Shown here: positions 1-6,877 of the stretch, one piece after another | Layout of the letters: each line of letters starts with the position of its first letter | Numbering within the stretch: position 1 is the first letter of the stretch | Assembly: GCA_018401465.1 (NCBI GenBank) | Contig: JAGYKE010000004.1 | Coordinates: 434,001-498,000 of the forward strand | DNA length: 64,000 bases | Source: Aestuariivita sp. | Lineage (GTDB): Bacteria; Pseudomonadota; Alphaproteobacteria; Rhodobacterales; Rhodobacteraceae | Direction of reading: 5' to 3' | Notes under the pieces: generated by a model | Seen by the model: only the letters and a program-made list of their open reading frames with translations | The model's database searches: none | What the model was told of the DNA's origin: nothing | Position numbers and translations under genes: made by a program

Positions 1-951
1 CGCCAGTTCCCCGTGGACGAGATCGCAGCACTTGCTTCGCGCCGGTCGATCGGGACCGAGGTGTCGTTCGGCGACAAGACTTTGAAAACCAAGGACATCG
101 ACCAGTTCGACTTCACCGGTTGGGACATGGCGCTGTTCGCCATCGGGTCCGAGGCGACGAAGATCTACGCACCGAAGGCCGCCGCGGCGGGTTGCGTGGT
201 GATCGACAATTCGTCGCTCTACCGCTACGACCCGGATGTGCCGCTGATCGTGCCGGAAGTGAACGCCGACGCGGTCTATGGATATTCCAAGAAGAACATC
301 ATCGCGAACCCCAATTGTTCGACCGCGCAGATGGTGGTGGCGCTCAAGCCCCTGCATGACCGCGCGCGGATCAAGCGCGTCGTGGTGTCGACCTATCAAT
401 CCGTGTCGGGCGCCGGCAAGGACGGCATGGACGAGCTGTGGGACCAGACCAAGGCGGTCTACAACCCGGTGTCCGAGGTCCCGCCCAAGAAGTTCCAGAA
501 GCAGATCGCCTTCAACATCATTCCCCAGATCGACGTCTTCATGGAAGACGGATCGACCAAGGAGGAATGGAAGATGGTGGTCGAGACCAAGAAGATCCTC
601 GACCCCAAGATCAAGGTGACCGCGACCTGCGTGCGCGTGCCGGTCTTCGTCGGGCATTCCGAGGCGATCAACATCGAGTTCGAGGATTTCCTCGACGAGG
701 ACGAAGCCCGCGACATCCTGCGCGAAGCGCCGGGCGTCATGGTGATCGACAAGCGCGAACCGGGTGGCTACGTCACGCCGATCGAATGCGTGGGCGATTA
801 CGCCACCTTCATCAGCCGCATCCGCCAGGACGGCACGATCGAGAACGGCCTGAACCTCTGGTGCGTCAGCGACAACCTGCGCAAGGGCGCGGCGCTGAAC
901 GCGGTGCAGATCGCGGAAGTGCTGGGCTCGAAGGTGCTTAAGAAGGGCTGA
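1..951 (+). CDS. asd: Aspartate-semialdehyde dehydrogenase, 5' truncated by window edge
   Basis: Reduces aspartyl phosphate to aspartate semialdehyde, the branch-point step towards lysine, threonine and methionine. The frame is open from base 1 (it begins R-Q-F-P-V-D-E), so the true start and the N-terminal nucleotide-binding Gly motif lie left of the window. About 316 of the roughly 340 residues usual for the family are present. The catalytic Cys is in NPNCSTAQ, and the substrate-binding Arg and His are in CVRVPVFVGHSEA. The gene ends with TGA and is followed at once by a hairpin, so it is the last gene of its transcript. The family call is firm; only the N-terminus is missing. Confidence 0.96.
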   Translation, partial: RQFPVDEIAALASRRSIGTEVSFGDKTLKTKDIDQFDFTGWDMALFAIGSEATKIYAPKAAAAGCVVIDNSSLYRYDPDVPLIVPEVNADAVYGYSKKNIIANPNCSTAQMVVALKPLHDRARIKRVVVSTYQSVSGAGKDGMDELWDQTKAVYNPVSEVPPKKFQKQIAFNIIPQIDVFMEDGSTKEEWKMVVETKKILDPKIKVTATCVRVPVFVGHSEAINIEFEDFLDEDEARDILREAPGVMVIDKREPGGYVTPIECVGDYATFISRIRQDGTIENGLNLWCVSDNLRKGAALNAVQIAEVLGSKVLKKG

Positions 952-959
952 GCGTTTCA

Positions 960-989
960 GGGCCTGCGGTCCCCCGGGGTTGCAGGCCC
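960..989. terminator. Hairpin between asd and the mqsA-like gene
   Basis: An 8-bp perfect stem (GGGCCTGC at 960-967, GCAGGCCC at 982-989) with a 14-nt GC-rich loop sits 9 bases after the asd stop and 12 bases before the stop of the oppositely oriented antitoxin gene. There is no clear U-tract, so it is a probable but not textbook bidirectional terminator. Confidence 0.55.
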
Positions 990-1000
990 CCGCCCAAAGG

Positions 1001-1441
1001 TCAGGCGGCGCAGTCGCCGCGCACCTCGATCAGTTCCTGAAGACGCCCCGGGTCGTTGGCCAGCAGCCGCAACGCCGTGTCGGCGGGTTTGCTGATCATG
1101 ACGTCGCCCGCTTCGTATTTCTGGAAGGCATTCGGCCCGCCCCCGATCAGCAGCCCTGCCCGCTTTTGCGTCAGCCTCAGACGCTTGCGGATGCCTCGGA
1201 TATCCTGCGGCGTCAGCAGCCCCTGCGCGCGCGCCTTCAGTTCCACCAGCGCCCGGTCCGACACGCGCATGTCCTGCGCGTCGTGCAGGCCGCTGTCCCC
1301 CGTCGGATCATCCGCGGCATACCAGCCGGGCATGTCGATGTCTTTCGACTGTCCCGCATGGGCGATGGTGATCCGCCGCAGGCCGCGCACAAGCTCTTGC
1401 CCCGTTTCGGGGTGAATGCGGGTGGCCGGAGGGGTGGTCAT
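1001..1441 (-). CDS. MqsA-like (type II) antitoxin / XRE-type regulator
   Basis: Antitoxin and probable autorepressor of a MqsRA-type toxin-antitoxin pair. The start chosen is the ATG at 1439-1441 (M-T-T-P-P), preceded by the strong site AAGGAGAG; a longer open frame to 1531 has no ribosome site. The product is 146 aa. The C-terminal half carries the MqsA-type helix-turn-helix: LTPQDIRGIRKRLRLTQ, then GGGPNAFQKYEAGDV, then a leucine-rich end (LRLLANDPGRLQEL). The N-terminal half lacks the paired CxxC zinc site of E. coli MqsA, so toxin binding may differ. It lies one base downstream of the broken toxin gene, the usual toxin-first order. Confidence 0.75.
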   Translation of the reverse strand: MTTPPATRIHPETGQELVRGLRRITIAHAGQSKDIDMPGWYAADDPTGDSGLHDAQDMRVSDRALVELKARAQGLLTPQDIRGIRKRLRLTQKRAGLLIGGGPNAFQKYEAGDVMISKPADTALRLLANDPGRLQELIEVRGDCAA

Positions 1442-1442
1442 C

Positions 1443-1741
1443 TCATCTCTCCTTGAAGGACGTGCAGACGAAGCCGGACGCGGCGTCGCCTGCGAACTTG
1501 ATGTAGATGACGTAACCGCCGGACCGGCCATGTTAGACGTCCATCCAGGCCCTGTGATCGTGATGCGCCGTCATCGACTTGACGAAATCCCGTGCCATCA
1601 GCCCCTTTACGGCATGTTCCATTTCGCGCCTTGTCATCCCGTCGCGGCCGCACCGGTGACTGCGGCGCGCGTCATGATCATGGACGACACCGCCCGCCGG
1701 ATCGACGCAAGATCGAAGCTCGGCTTTCGTTTCTCGGCCAG
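1443..1741 (-). pseudogene. mqsR-like toxin, inactivated by frameshift and nonsense codon
   Basis: Three pieces in two frames together match an MqsR toxin (mRNA interferase of the RelE fold). The N-terminal piece reads E-K-R-K-P-S-F-D-L-A-S-I-R-R-A-V and runs to a TGA at 1634-1636. After a one-base shift the next piece reads G-M-T-R-R-E-M-E-H-A-V-K-G-L, then D-F-V-K-S-M-T-A-H-H-D-H and W-M-D-V. There the codon expected to be Tyr is TAA (1533-1535). Beyond it, in the same frame, Y-V-I-Y-I-K-F-A and T-S-F-K-E-R end at 1443. No good start codon is visible. Compare E. coli MqsR: DFYKSMTTYSDHTIWQDVY and a VSFKEK tail. Two independent lesions make this a real decay rather than one sequencing error. 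Confidence 0.78.
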
Positions 1742-1745
1742 ATAG

Positions 1746-1758
1746 CACCATAATGGTG
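1746..1758. promoter_or_regulatory. 13-bp palindrome upstream of the mqsRA locus (candidate operator)
   Basis: CACCATAATGGTG has 6-bp arms (CACCAT/ATGGTG) around one central base and overlaps the start region of the former toxin gene. MqsA-type antitoxins bind short palindromes at their own promoter, so this is the likely autoregulatory operator. The spacing and sequence differ from the E. coli MqsA site. Inference only. Confidence 0.45.
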
Positions 1759-1956
1759 TTTTTTCAAGCACGGCCCTGTGCAGGACTCGGCAGCAGCATG
1801 CGGCAAAGGGGTTAACCGGGTCTGAACAGCCCCCGATCCCGTCAACAATCCAGCCATAAACGCAGGTCTGTCCCTAATTTCAACACAAGCACCGCGCCTG
1901 ATGCCTGTCCGGGCCCCGCAGGAGGGCCCGCACCCAAAGGCCCGGAGAGACAGGCC

Positions 1957-2175
1957 ATGTTCCACGTAAACCAAGCGGACCTGGCGCACCCGGCGCCCGA
2001 TTGCGAAACCGCGATGCTTCTGCGGAGTTTCCTTCTGCCCTCGGTCGAGGCGGCGGGAAGCTGGGCCGATCTGAGCGACCGTCTGGCGGGCATGGGCCAT
2101 GACATCGCCTTCCGCGAAGGGCACCTCGTGGTCGAGGACGGCATCGCCCTTTTCAACGGCGGCGCGCTGCGCTGA
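1957..2175 (+). CDS. Small conserved-looking protein of unknown function (72 aa)
   Basis: Not recognised. The 72-aa product has no signal peptide or membrane segment. Its C-terminal half alternates hydrophobic and charged residues (G-H-D-I-A-F-R-E-G-H-L-V-V-E-D-G), suggesting a small alpha/beta fold. Support for its being real: GGAGAGA 6 bases before the ATG, and a 7-bp hairpin (1910-1916 with 1924-1930) in its leader. It ends 4 bases from the oppositely oriented sbtB stop. No paralogue in the window; function not assigned. Confidence 0.55.
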   Translation: MFHVNQADLAHPAPDCETAMLLRSFLLPSVEAAGSWADLSDRLAGMGHDIAFREGHLVVEDGIALFNGGALR

Positions 2176-2179
2176 GCGG

Positions 2180-2491
2180 TCAGAACCGCTCGGCCCGCAG
2201 AACGGCGCAATCCGACACGCAGACCACGCCGATATGCGTCTCGACCACCGCGAAGGCGGCGTCGAGCAGCGTATCGAGCTTCTCGGGCCGGATGATGCAG
2301 ACCACCTGCACCAACCCCGTCCCGCGGCTGATCTGGCCCTCGCGGCTCCATTCGCCCGACCGGCCCGAACCGCCGAGAACCGGCAGCACCGACCAGCCCG
2401 AGACACCGGCCTTCTTCAAGGCCTCTGTCAGGCGGCGGAGCATGACGGTCTCGATCGAGATCTCGACCTTCTTCGCCTGGTGGGTCTGCAT
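2180..2491 (-). CDS. sbtB: PII-like signalling protein SbtB
   Basis: A 103-aa PII-fold protein expected to bind SbtA and to gate bicarbonate uptake according to adenine nucleotides (AMP/cAMP/ATP in cyanobacterial SbtB). It begins M-Q-T-H-Q-A-K-K-V-E-I-S-I-E and has a Gly/Ser-rich T-loop-like stretch (G-G-S-G-R-S-G-E-W) before the second repeat (V-Q-V-V-C-I-I). It lies 3 bases downstream of sbtA on the same strand, the classical pairing. The C-terminus ends C-A-V-L-R-A-E-R-F and lacks the CGPxGC loop of many cyanobacterial SbtB proteins, so that redox switch is absent. Family call from fold pattern plus context. Confidence 0.85.
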   Translation of the reverse strand: MQTHQAKKVEISIETVMLRRLTEALKKAGVSGWSVLPVLGGSGRSGEWSREGQISRGTGLVQVVCIIRPEKLDTLLDAAFAVVETHIGVVCVSDCAVLRAERF

Positions 2492-2494
2492 GTC

Positions 2495-3481
2495 TCAGCC
2501 TCCGGTCATGGTCTGTGCCACGGCAAGATAGAGCGGAATGCCGATGGTCAGGTTGAATGGGAATGTAATCGCAAGGGACAGGGTCAGGTAGATCGACGGA
2601 TTGGCCTGCGGCACCGCCACGCGCATCGCGGCGGGAACGGCGATGTAGGAGGCCGAGGCGGCGAGCGTCATGAGCAGCATCGTGCCGCCGGTCGACAGCC
2701 CGATCAGCAGCGCGCAGCCAAGCCCCGCCAGCGCGCCCAAAGGCGGCATGATCAGGCCGAACGCGATGGCGCCCCGGTCCAGCACCCGCGCCTCGCGCAG
2801 GCCCCGACCGGCGATGAGACCCATGTCCAGCAGGAAGAGGCACAGCACGCCCTGGAACGGGCTCACGATGAACGAGGCGATCTTGTCCAGCCCCTCCTGT
2901 CCGGTGATCGCGCCGATGGCGAAGGCGCCGAGCAACAACACGATGGAGCCGTTGAGCAGGATTTCCCGCCAGAGGTCGTCGCCCATGTCCGTCGACCCGT
3001 TCCCGCGCGCGATGAGCCAGAGCGCCGAGAGGATCGCCGGCGCCTCCATCGCCGCGGCGACCGCCACCATGTAGCCTTCCGAGGAGACGCCTGCGCTTTG
3101 CAGCACCGAGCTTGCCGCGACGAAGGTCACGATCGAGATGGAGCCGTAATGCCCGGCCACCGCCGCCGCATCGGTGCGGCTCATCCCCGAAAGCCCGCGC
3201 AGCAGGCCAAAGGCGACCAGCGGCAGGGCGAAGGACAGGACAACACCGGCCACCAGCGTCAGGCCGAGGGTCAGGTCCAGCCCGTGATCCGAAACGCTGA
3301 CCCCGCCCTTGAAGCCGATGGCGAACAGGAGGTAGATCGACAATCCCTTGGCAACTGCTTCCGGCACCGAAAGGTCCGACCGGGCCAGCGCCGCCGCGAC
3401 CCCGAGGACAAAAGACAAGACGATCGGCGACAAAAGATTGTCGATGGCAAGCTGGATCAAGGCAGCCCCTCCATAATCCAC
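2495..3481 (-). CDS. sbtA: Sodium-dependent bicarbonate transporter SbtA
   Basis: Inner-membrane transporter of the SbtA family (Na+/HCO3- symport). The product is 328 aa with about ten hydrophobic segments in two inverted halves. The small-residue motif AAVAGHYGSISIVTF in the first half and TMLLMTLAASASYIAVPAA in the second are typical substrate/Na+-site regions. It is followed at 3 bases by sbtB. In this phototroph it could feed anaplerotic CO2 fixation, since no carboxysome or RuBisCO genes are seen in the window. The start ATG at 3479-3481 gives the usual family length. Confidence 0.9.
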   Translation of the reverse strand: MDYGGAALIQLAIDNLLSPIVLSFVLGVAAALARSDLSVPEAVAKGLSIYLLFAIGFKGGVSVSDHGLDLTLGLTLVAGVVLSFALPLVAFGLLRGLSGMSRTDAAAVAGHYGSISIVTFVAASSVLQSAGVSSEGYMVAVAAAMEAPAILSALWLIARGNGSTDMGDDLWREILLNGSIVLLLGAFAIGAITGQEGLDKIASFIVSPFQGVLCLFLLDMGLIAGRGLREARVLDRGAIAFGLIMPPLGALAGLGCALLIGLSTGGTMLLMTLAASASYIAVPAAMRVAVPQANPSIYLTLSLAITFPFNLTIGIPLYLAVAQTMTGG

Positions 3482-3860
3482 GGTCGCGGTTCGCTCTAGA
3501 GGGCCTCGGCTGACGGATCAAGCGAATGACGAGCGTTCATGTCGGATTTGGAGGGCGACCGGCTTGCGCCCCCCGGGCGACGTCGATCGACATCGGGCGC
3601 TGCGACCTGCCCGCGATACCGCCCGCGATACCGGTCGCGGTTCTCGGAACAGGACGTGGCGCGCCATCCCTGACAGAGCTTCAGCAGATAGCCCGGCAGG
3701 GGCTTGGCATGGTCCGTGATCGTCTTGTCCGTCGGCGGGGCGGCACCCCGATTGCCCCATTTGTCAAAAAATCCAAGGCAGATGCGACCCCCAAGGCAAC
3801 CATTTGCAAACCTGTCGCGGTCAGGGTGTGCAGGGCCTGTGGGGGCGAAAGGAAGAAGGG
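3482..3860. other. Gene-poor interval with a tandem 12-bp duplication
   Basis: These 379 bases must hold the promoters of sbtA (leftward) and of the HPt-like gene (rightward). Open frames exist on both strands but none has a recognisable domain, a convincing ribosome site or normal codon pattern, so no gene is called. One feature stands out: GCCCGCGATACC occurs twice head-to-tail without a gap (3609-3620 and 3621-3632). Confidence 0.5.
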
Positions 3861-4250
3861 GTGAAGGTGGTGGTGCAAGTGACACGCTTGCCGATGGGAG
3901 AGGTCGTGCGCCTCGATCCCGACCGGCTCGGGGCGCTTTATCGGCAACTGGGCGCGGCGGCGGCCGAAGACGTGGTCTGCCGGGCGGTCGAAGACCTTGC
4001 CCTGCGCCTGTCGCAGAGCGAGGCGCAATGGCACAGTCAGGACTGGCCCGGCCTGCGCAAGGGGGTGCGGTCGGTCATCGCGATCGCCGATCAGGTGGGG
4101 ATGACCGCGCTTGCCCGCGTCGCGGGCGACGTGACGCGCGCGATCGACGCGAACGATGCGGTCGCCACGGCGGCGACGCTCGCGCGGCTTCTGCGGGTGG
4201 GGGAACGGTCGCTCACGGCGGTCTGGGATCTGCAGGACCTGTCGATCTGA
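3861..4250 (+). CDS. Small helical protein, HPt-like, upstream of an aminopeptidase
   Basis: Start chosen at GTG 3861 because AGGAAGAAGG lies directly upstream; the longer frame has none. The 129-aa product is predicted all-helical. The stretch D-W-P-G-L-R-K-G-V-R-S-V-I-A-I-A-D-Q-V-G-M-T-A-L-A (about residues 61-85) resembles the core helix pair of histidine phosphotransfer domains, but the phospho-accepting His of the H-x-L-K-G motif is not there, so it would be a pseudo-HPt or an unrelated helical bundle. It is 59 bases upstream of the aminopeptidase gene, same strand. Function unknown. Confidence 0.6.
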   Translation: MKVVVQVTRLPMGEVVRLDPDRLGALYRQLGAAAAEDVVCRAVEDLALRLSQSEAQWHSQDWPGLRKGVRSVIAIADQVGMTALARVAGDVTRAIDANDAVATAATLARLLRVGERSLTAVWDLQDLSI

Positions 4251-4309
4251 CGGCTTGCAGGCGGATGCATTGGGTATAGGGTCGGGGCAACGCAGACACA
4301 GGGTGCCCC

Positions 4310-5695
4310 ATGACGCTTGCCTTCGCCCCAGCCGACGCCGACGCGATCCCGCTTGTCCTTCTGGACGAAGACGCCCTGCCCCTCTGGCTGGCCGATCAGG
4401 ACGCGCGCAGCGCCGGCTGGGTCGCGGCGCATGAGTTCAAGGCGCGGCTTGGCACCGCGCTGACCATCCCTGATGGTGCGGGCGGCATCGCCATGGCGCT
4501 GGCGGGCATGGGCACGGCCAGATCCCGCGCGCGCGACCGCTTCGCGCTGGCCGCTGCGGCGGCAAAGCTGCCTGCCGCCACCTACCGCATCGCCGCAGGC
4601 CTTGCCCCCGAGGCGGCCGAGACCGAAGCGCTGGGCTGGCTCCTGTCGGGTTACCGCTTCGACCGCTACAAGACGAACGGCGCAACCCCCGCCCGGCTGG
4701 TCGCGCCCGAAGGGATCGACGCCGCGCGGGTCGAAACGCTCGCGGCGGGCGAGGCGCTGACGCGCGACCTGATCAACACGCCCGCCGCCGACATGGGGCC
4801 CGATGCGCTGGAAGACGCCGCGCGCGAACTGGCGACGACCTTCGGCGCGACGATCCGCGTGATCACGGGCGACGACCTGCTGGCGCAGAACTTCCCCATG
4901 ATCCACGCGGTGGGCCGCGCCGCAGACCGCGCGCCGCGCCTGATCGACATGACCTGGGGCACGACCGGCCCGGCGCTGACGCTGGTGGGCAAGGGCGTCT
5001 GTTTCGACACTGGTGGGCTTAACCTCAAACCCGCCTCGTCCATGGGCCTGATGAAGAAGGACATGGGCGGTGCGGCCACGGTTCTTGGCCTTGCACGCAT
5101 CGTCATGGGGCTGGGTGTGGCCCTGCGGCTGCGCGTTCTCATCCCGGCGGTGGAAAACAGCGTCGCGGGCAATGCCTTCCGCCCGCAGGATATCCTGACC
5201 TCGCGAAAGGGCCTGACGGTCGAGATCAACAACACCGACGCCGAAGGCCGCCTTGTGCTGGCCGACGCGCTGGCGCTGGCGGATGAAGACCGCCCCGACC
5301 TCATCGTGTCGATGGCGACGCTGACCGGCGCGGCGCGGGTGGCGGTCGGCCCCGACCTCGCCCCCTTCTACACCGATCACGACGCCGATGCGGCGGCGCT
5401 GGCCCATGCGGCGGCGCGCATGGCCGACCCGGTCTGGCGCATGCCCTTCCATCAACCTTACGAAAAGATGATCGAACCGGGCATCGCAGACCTCGACAAC
5501 GCGCCGTCGGGCGGCTTCGCGGGGTCGATCACGGCCGCACTCTTCCTGCGCCGCTTCGTCACCGACACGGACCGCTACGTGCATTTCGACATCTATGGCT
5601 GGCAGCCCTCGGCCGCGCCCGGGCGGCCGAAGGGCGGCGTACAACAGGGCGCGCGCGCGCTGCTGGGCGCCCTGCCCGAGATGCTGGACCTGTGA
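4310..5695 (+). CDS. Leucyl aminopeptidase family protein (peptidase M17)
   Basis: Cytosolic metallo-aminopeptidase removing N-terminal residues from peptides. The product is 461 aa with a variable N-terminal macro-like domain and a conserved C-terminal catalytic domain. Dinuclear-metal ligands are visible: Lys and Asp in VGKGVCFDTGGLNLKP, Asp in KKDMGGAATVLG, and Asp/Glu plus the active-site Arg in NTDAEGRLVLADAL. It is shorter than E. coli PepA because of a reduced N-terminal domain, as in many alphaproteobacterial members. The stop overlaps the GTG start of the NlpC/P60 gene, so the two are translationally coupled and may work together on murein or small peptides. Confidence 0.93.
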   Translation: MTLAFAPADADAIPLVLLDEDALPLWLADQDARSAGWVAAHEFKARLGTALTIPDGAGGIAMALAGMGTARSRARDRFALAAAAAKLPAATYRIAAGLAPEAAETEALGWLLSGYRFDRYKTNGATPARLVAPEGIDAARVETLAAGEALTRDLINTPAADMGPDALEDAARELATTFGATIRVITGDDLLAQNFPMIHAVGRAADRAPRLIDMTWGTTGPALTLVGKGVCFDTGGLNLKPASSMGLMKKDMGGAATVLGLARIVMGLGVALRLRVLIPAVENSVAGNAFRPQDILTSRKGLTVEINNTDAEGRLVLADALALADEDRPDLIVSMATLTGAARVAVGPDLAPFYTDHDADAAALAHAAARMADPVWRMPFHQPYEKMIEPGIADLDNAPSGGFAGSITAALFLRRFVTDTDRYVHFDIYGWQPSAAPGRPKGGVQQGARALLGALPEMLDL

Positions 5696-6453
5696 CCGAC
5701 CGCCGCCTCACGCCGCACCCCGACTGGGCGACCGGCGCCGAACCGGCCGCCATCGCCGTACCGGTGGCCGATCTTCTGGCCACCCCGCACGGGCCCCGCG
5801 ACCGGCAACTGCTGATGGGCGAGGCGGTCACCATGCTCGGCCGTCGCGACGGCATCGCCCATGTCCGGGCAGAGAAGGATCTCTATCACGGCTTCGTCGC
5901 GGACATCGCGCTCGGCCCCGCCGCCACGCCCACGCACCGCGTCGCCGCCCCGGCGACCCACGCCTATGCTGCGCCGGACATCAAGTCGCCGGACCTCATG
6001 TCGCTGTCCTTCGGCGCACGCGTGACGGCGACCGCAGAGACCGAGAAATTCATCGAGACCGCCCTCGGCCATATCCCGAAACAGCACCTGAAACCGGCAG
6101 ACAACCATGAGGGTGATCCCGCCGCCACCGCGCTCCTCTTCCTCGGCACGCCATACCTGTGGGGTGGCAATTCACGCTGGGGGATCGACTGTTCCGGCCT
6201 CGTGCAGGTGGCATGTCTCGCCTGCGGCATCCCCTGCCCCGGCGACAGCGACCTGCAGGCGCGCGCCTTCGCCCCCGCCACGGGCCCGCGCCGGCGCGGC
6301 GATCTGCTGTTCTGGAAAGGGCACGTCGCCATGGCGCTGGACGATGCGCGCCTGATCCATGCCAATGCCCACCACATGGCCACCGCGATTGAAGACGCCG
6401 ACGCGGCCCTTGCCCGCATCACCGACCCTCTTCTGGCCCATCTCAGGCCCTAG
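5692..6453 (+). CDS. NlpC/P60 family peptidoglycan endopeptidase with SH3-like domain
   Basis: Cysteine peptidase that cleaves gamma-D-Glu-diamino acid bonds in murein peptides; similar in layout to dipeptidyl-peptidase VI. The product is 253 aa. An N-terminal SH3-like segment (about residues 20-100) is followed by the NlpC/P60 domain (about 130-253) with the nucleophile in GIDCSGLVQ, the His in KGHVAMAL and a further polar residue in LIHANAHHM. The start is a GTG overlapping the aminopeptidase stop by 4 bases (GTGA). No signal peptide is seen, which fits recycling of muropeptides in the cytoplasm. Confidence 0.88.
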   Translation: MTDRRLTPHPDWATGAEPAAIAVPVADLLATPHGPRDRQLLMGEAVTMLGRRDGIAHVRAEKDLYHGFVADIALGPAATPTHRVAAPATHAYAAPDIKSPDLMSLSFGARVTATAETEKFIETALGHIPKQHLKPADNHEGDPAATALLFLGTPYLWGGNSRWGIDCSGLVQVACLACGIPCPGDSDLQARAFAPATGPRRRGDLLFWKGHVAMALDDARLIHANAHHMATAIEDADAALARITDPLLAHLRP

Positions 6454-6487
6454 GCTTCTTCTCGTTTCAAATACGCAAATCCCGCCC
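6454..6487 (+). repeat. 34-bp dispersed repeat, copy 1
   Basis: The 34 bases here, containing CTTCTTCTCGTTTCAAATAC, recur exactly at 16085-16118. This copy starts directly after the NlpC/P60 stop codon and runs into the terminator stem. Diverged relatives follow other genes near 18430, 31521 and 33364. Confidence 0.85.
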
Positions 6488-6495
6488 TGCGGGAT
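6479..6495. terminator. Hairpin between convergent NlpC/P60 and DUF2794 genes
   Basis: ATCCCGC (6479-6485), 3-nt loop, GCGGGAT (6489-6495): a 7-bp perfect stem lying exactly between two convergent stop codons. It has no strong U-tract on the plus strand. It may end transcripts from both sides. Confidence 0.55.
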
Positions 6496-6839
6496 CACTC
6501 CACCGGGCGGATCAGCTTGCGCTCCAGCACCCGCAGGACGGCGCGGAGGTCATGCCCGCGCTTGAGGATCTGCCCGTCCATCCCCACCACGGCATACATG
6601 CCTTGGCGCGCGCGCAGACGGGGGTGTTTCTCGATCCGGTAGAGAGGGTTCTCCGCCGTGCGACGGAAGACCGAAAAGACCGCGCAGTCGCGCAGCGACG
6701 ATATCCCGTAATCGCGCCATTCTCCTGCGGCGACCATGCGCCCATAAAGCGCAAGGATGACCGACAATTCACCCCGGTCGAACATCACCTGCGACGCCGC
6801 CGCGCCGCCTGCGATGCCGGGAAAGCTTTGCATGTTCAT
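6495..6839 (-). CDS. DUF2794 domain protein
   Basis: A 114-aa protein of the alphaproteobacterial DUF2794 family, of unknown function. Recognised by its almost invariant core: FDRGELSVILALYGRM, W-R-D-Y-G-I, FRRTAENPLYRIEKHP, and the C-terminal GMYAVVGMDGQILKRGHDL followed by L-R-V-L-E-R-K-L-I-R. No membrane segment or signal peptide. Single gene with its own promoter region of about 40 bases shared with the preceding PaaX-type gene, which lies on the same strand but in front of it on the map. The family call is firm; the role is not known. Confidence 0.9.
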   Translation of the reverse strand: MNMQSFPGIAGGAAASQVMFDRGELSVILALYGRMVAAGEWRDYGISSLRDCAVFSVFRRTAENPLYRIEKHPRLRARQGMYAVVGMDGQILKRGHDLRAVLRVLERKLIRPVE

Positions 6840-6877
6840 CCCGCCATCGTTGCGCCGAATGCAGGGTAAATCAAGCG

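Noticed and set aside
1842-3521. A 559-codon open frame on the minus strand across sbtA/sbtB
   Set aside because: It is an out-of-frame shadow of sbtA with Arg/Gly-rich, low-complexity composition and no domain; sbtA and sbtB explain the DNA.
3496-3885. Open frames of 80-130 codons on both strands in the spacer between sbtA and the HPt-like gene
   Set aside because: No ribosome sites, no domain, skewed composition; treated as non-coding.
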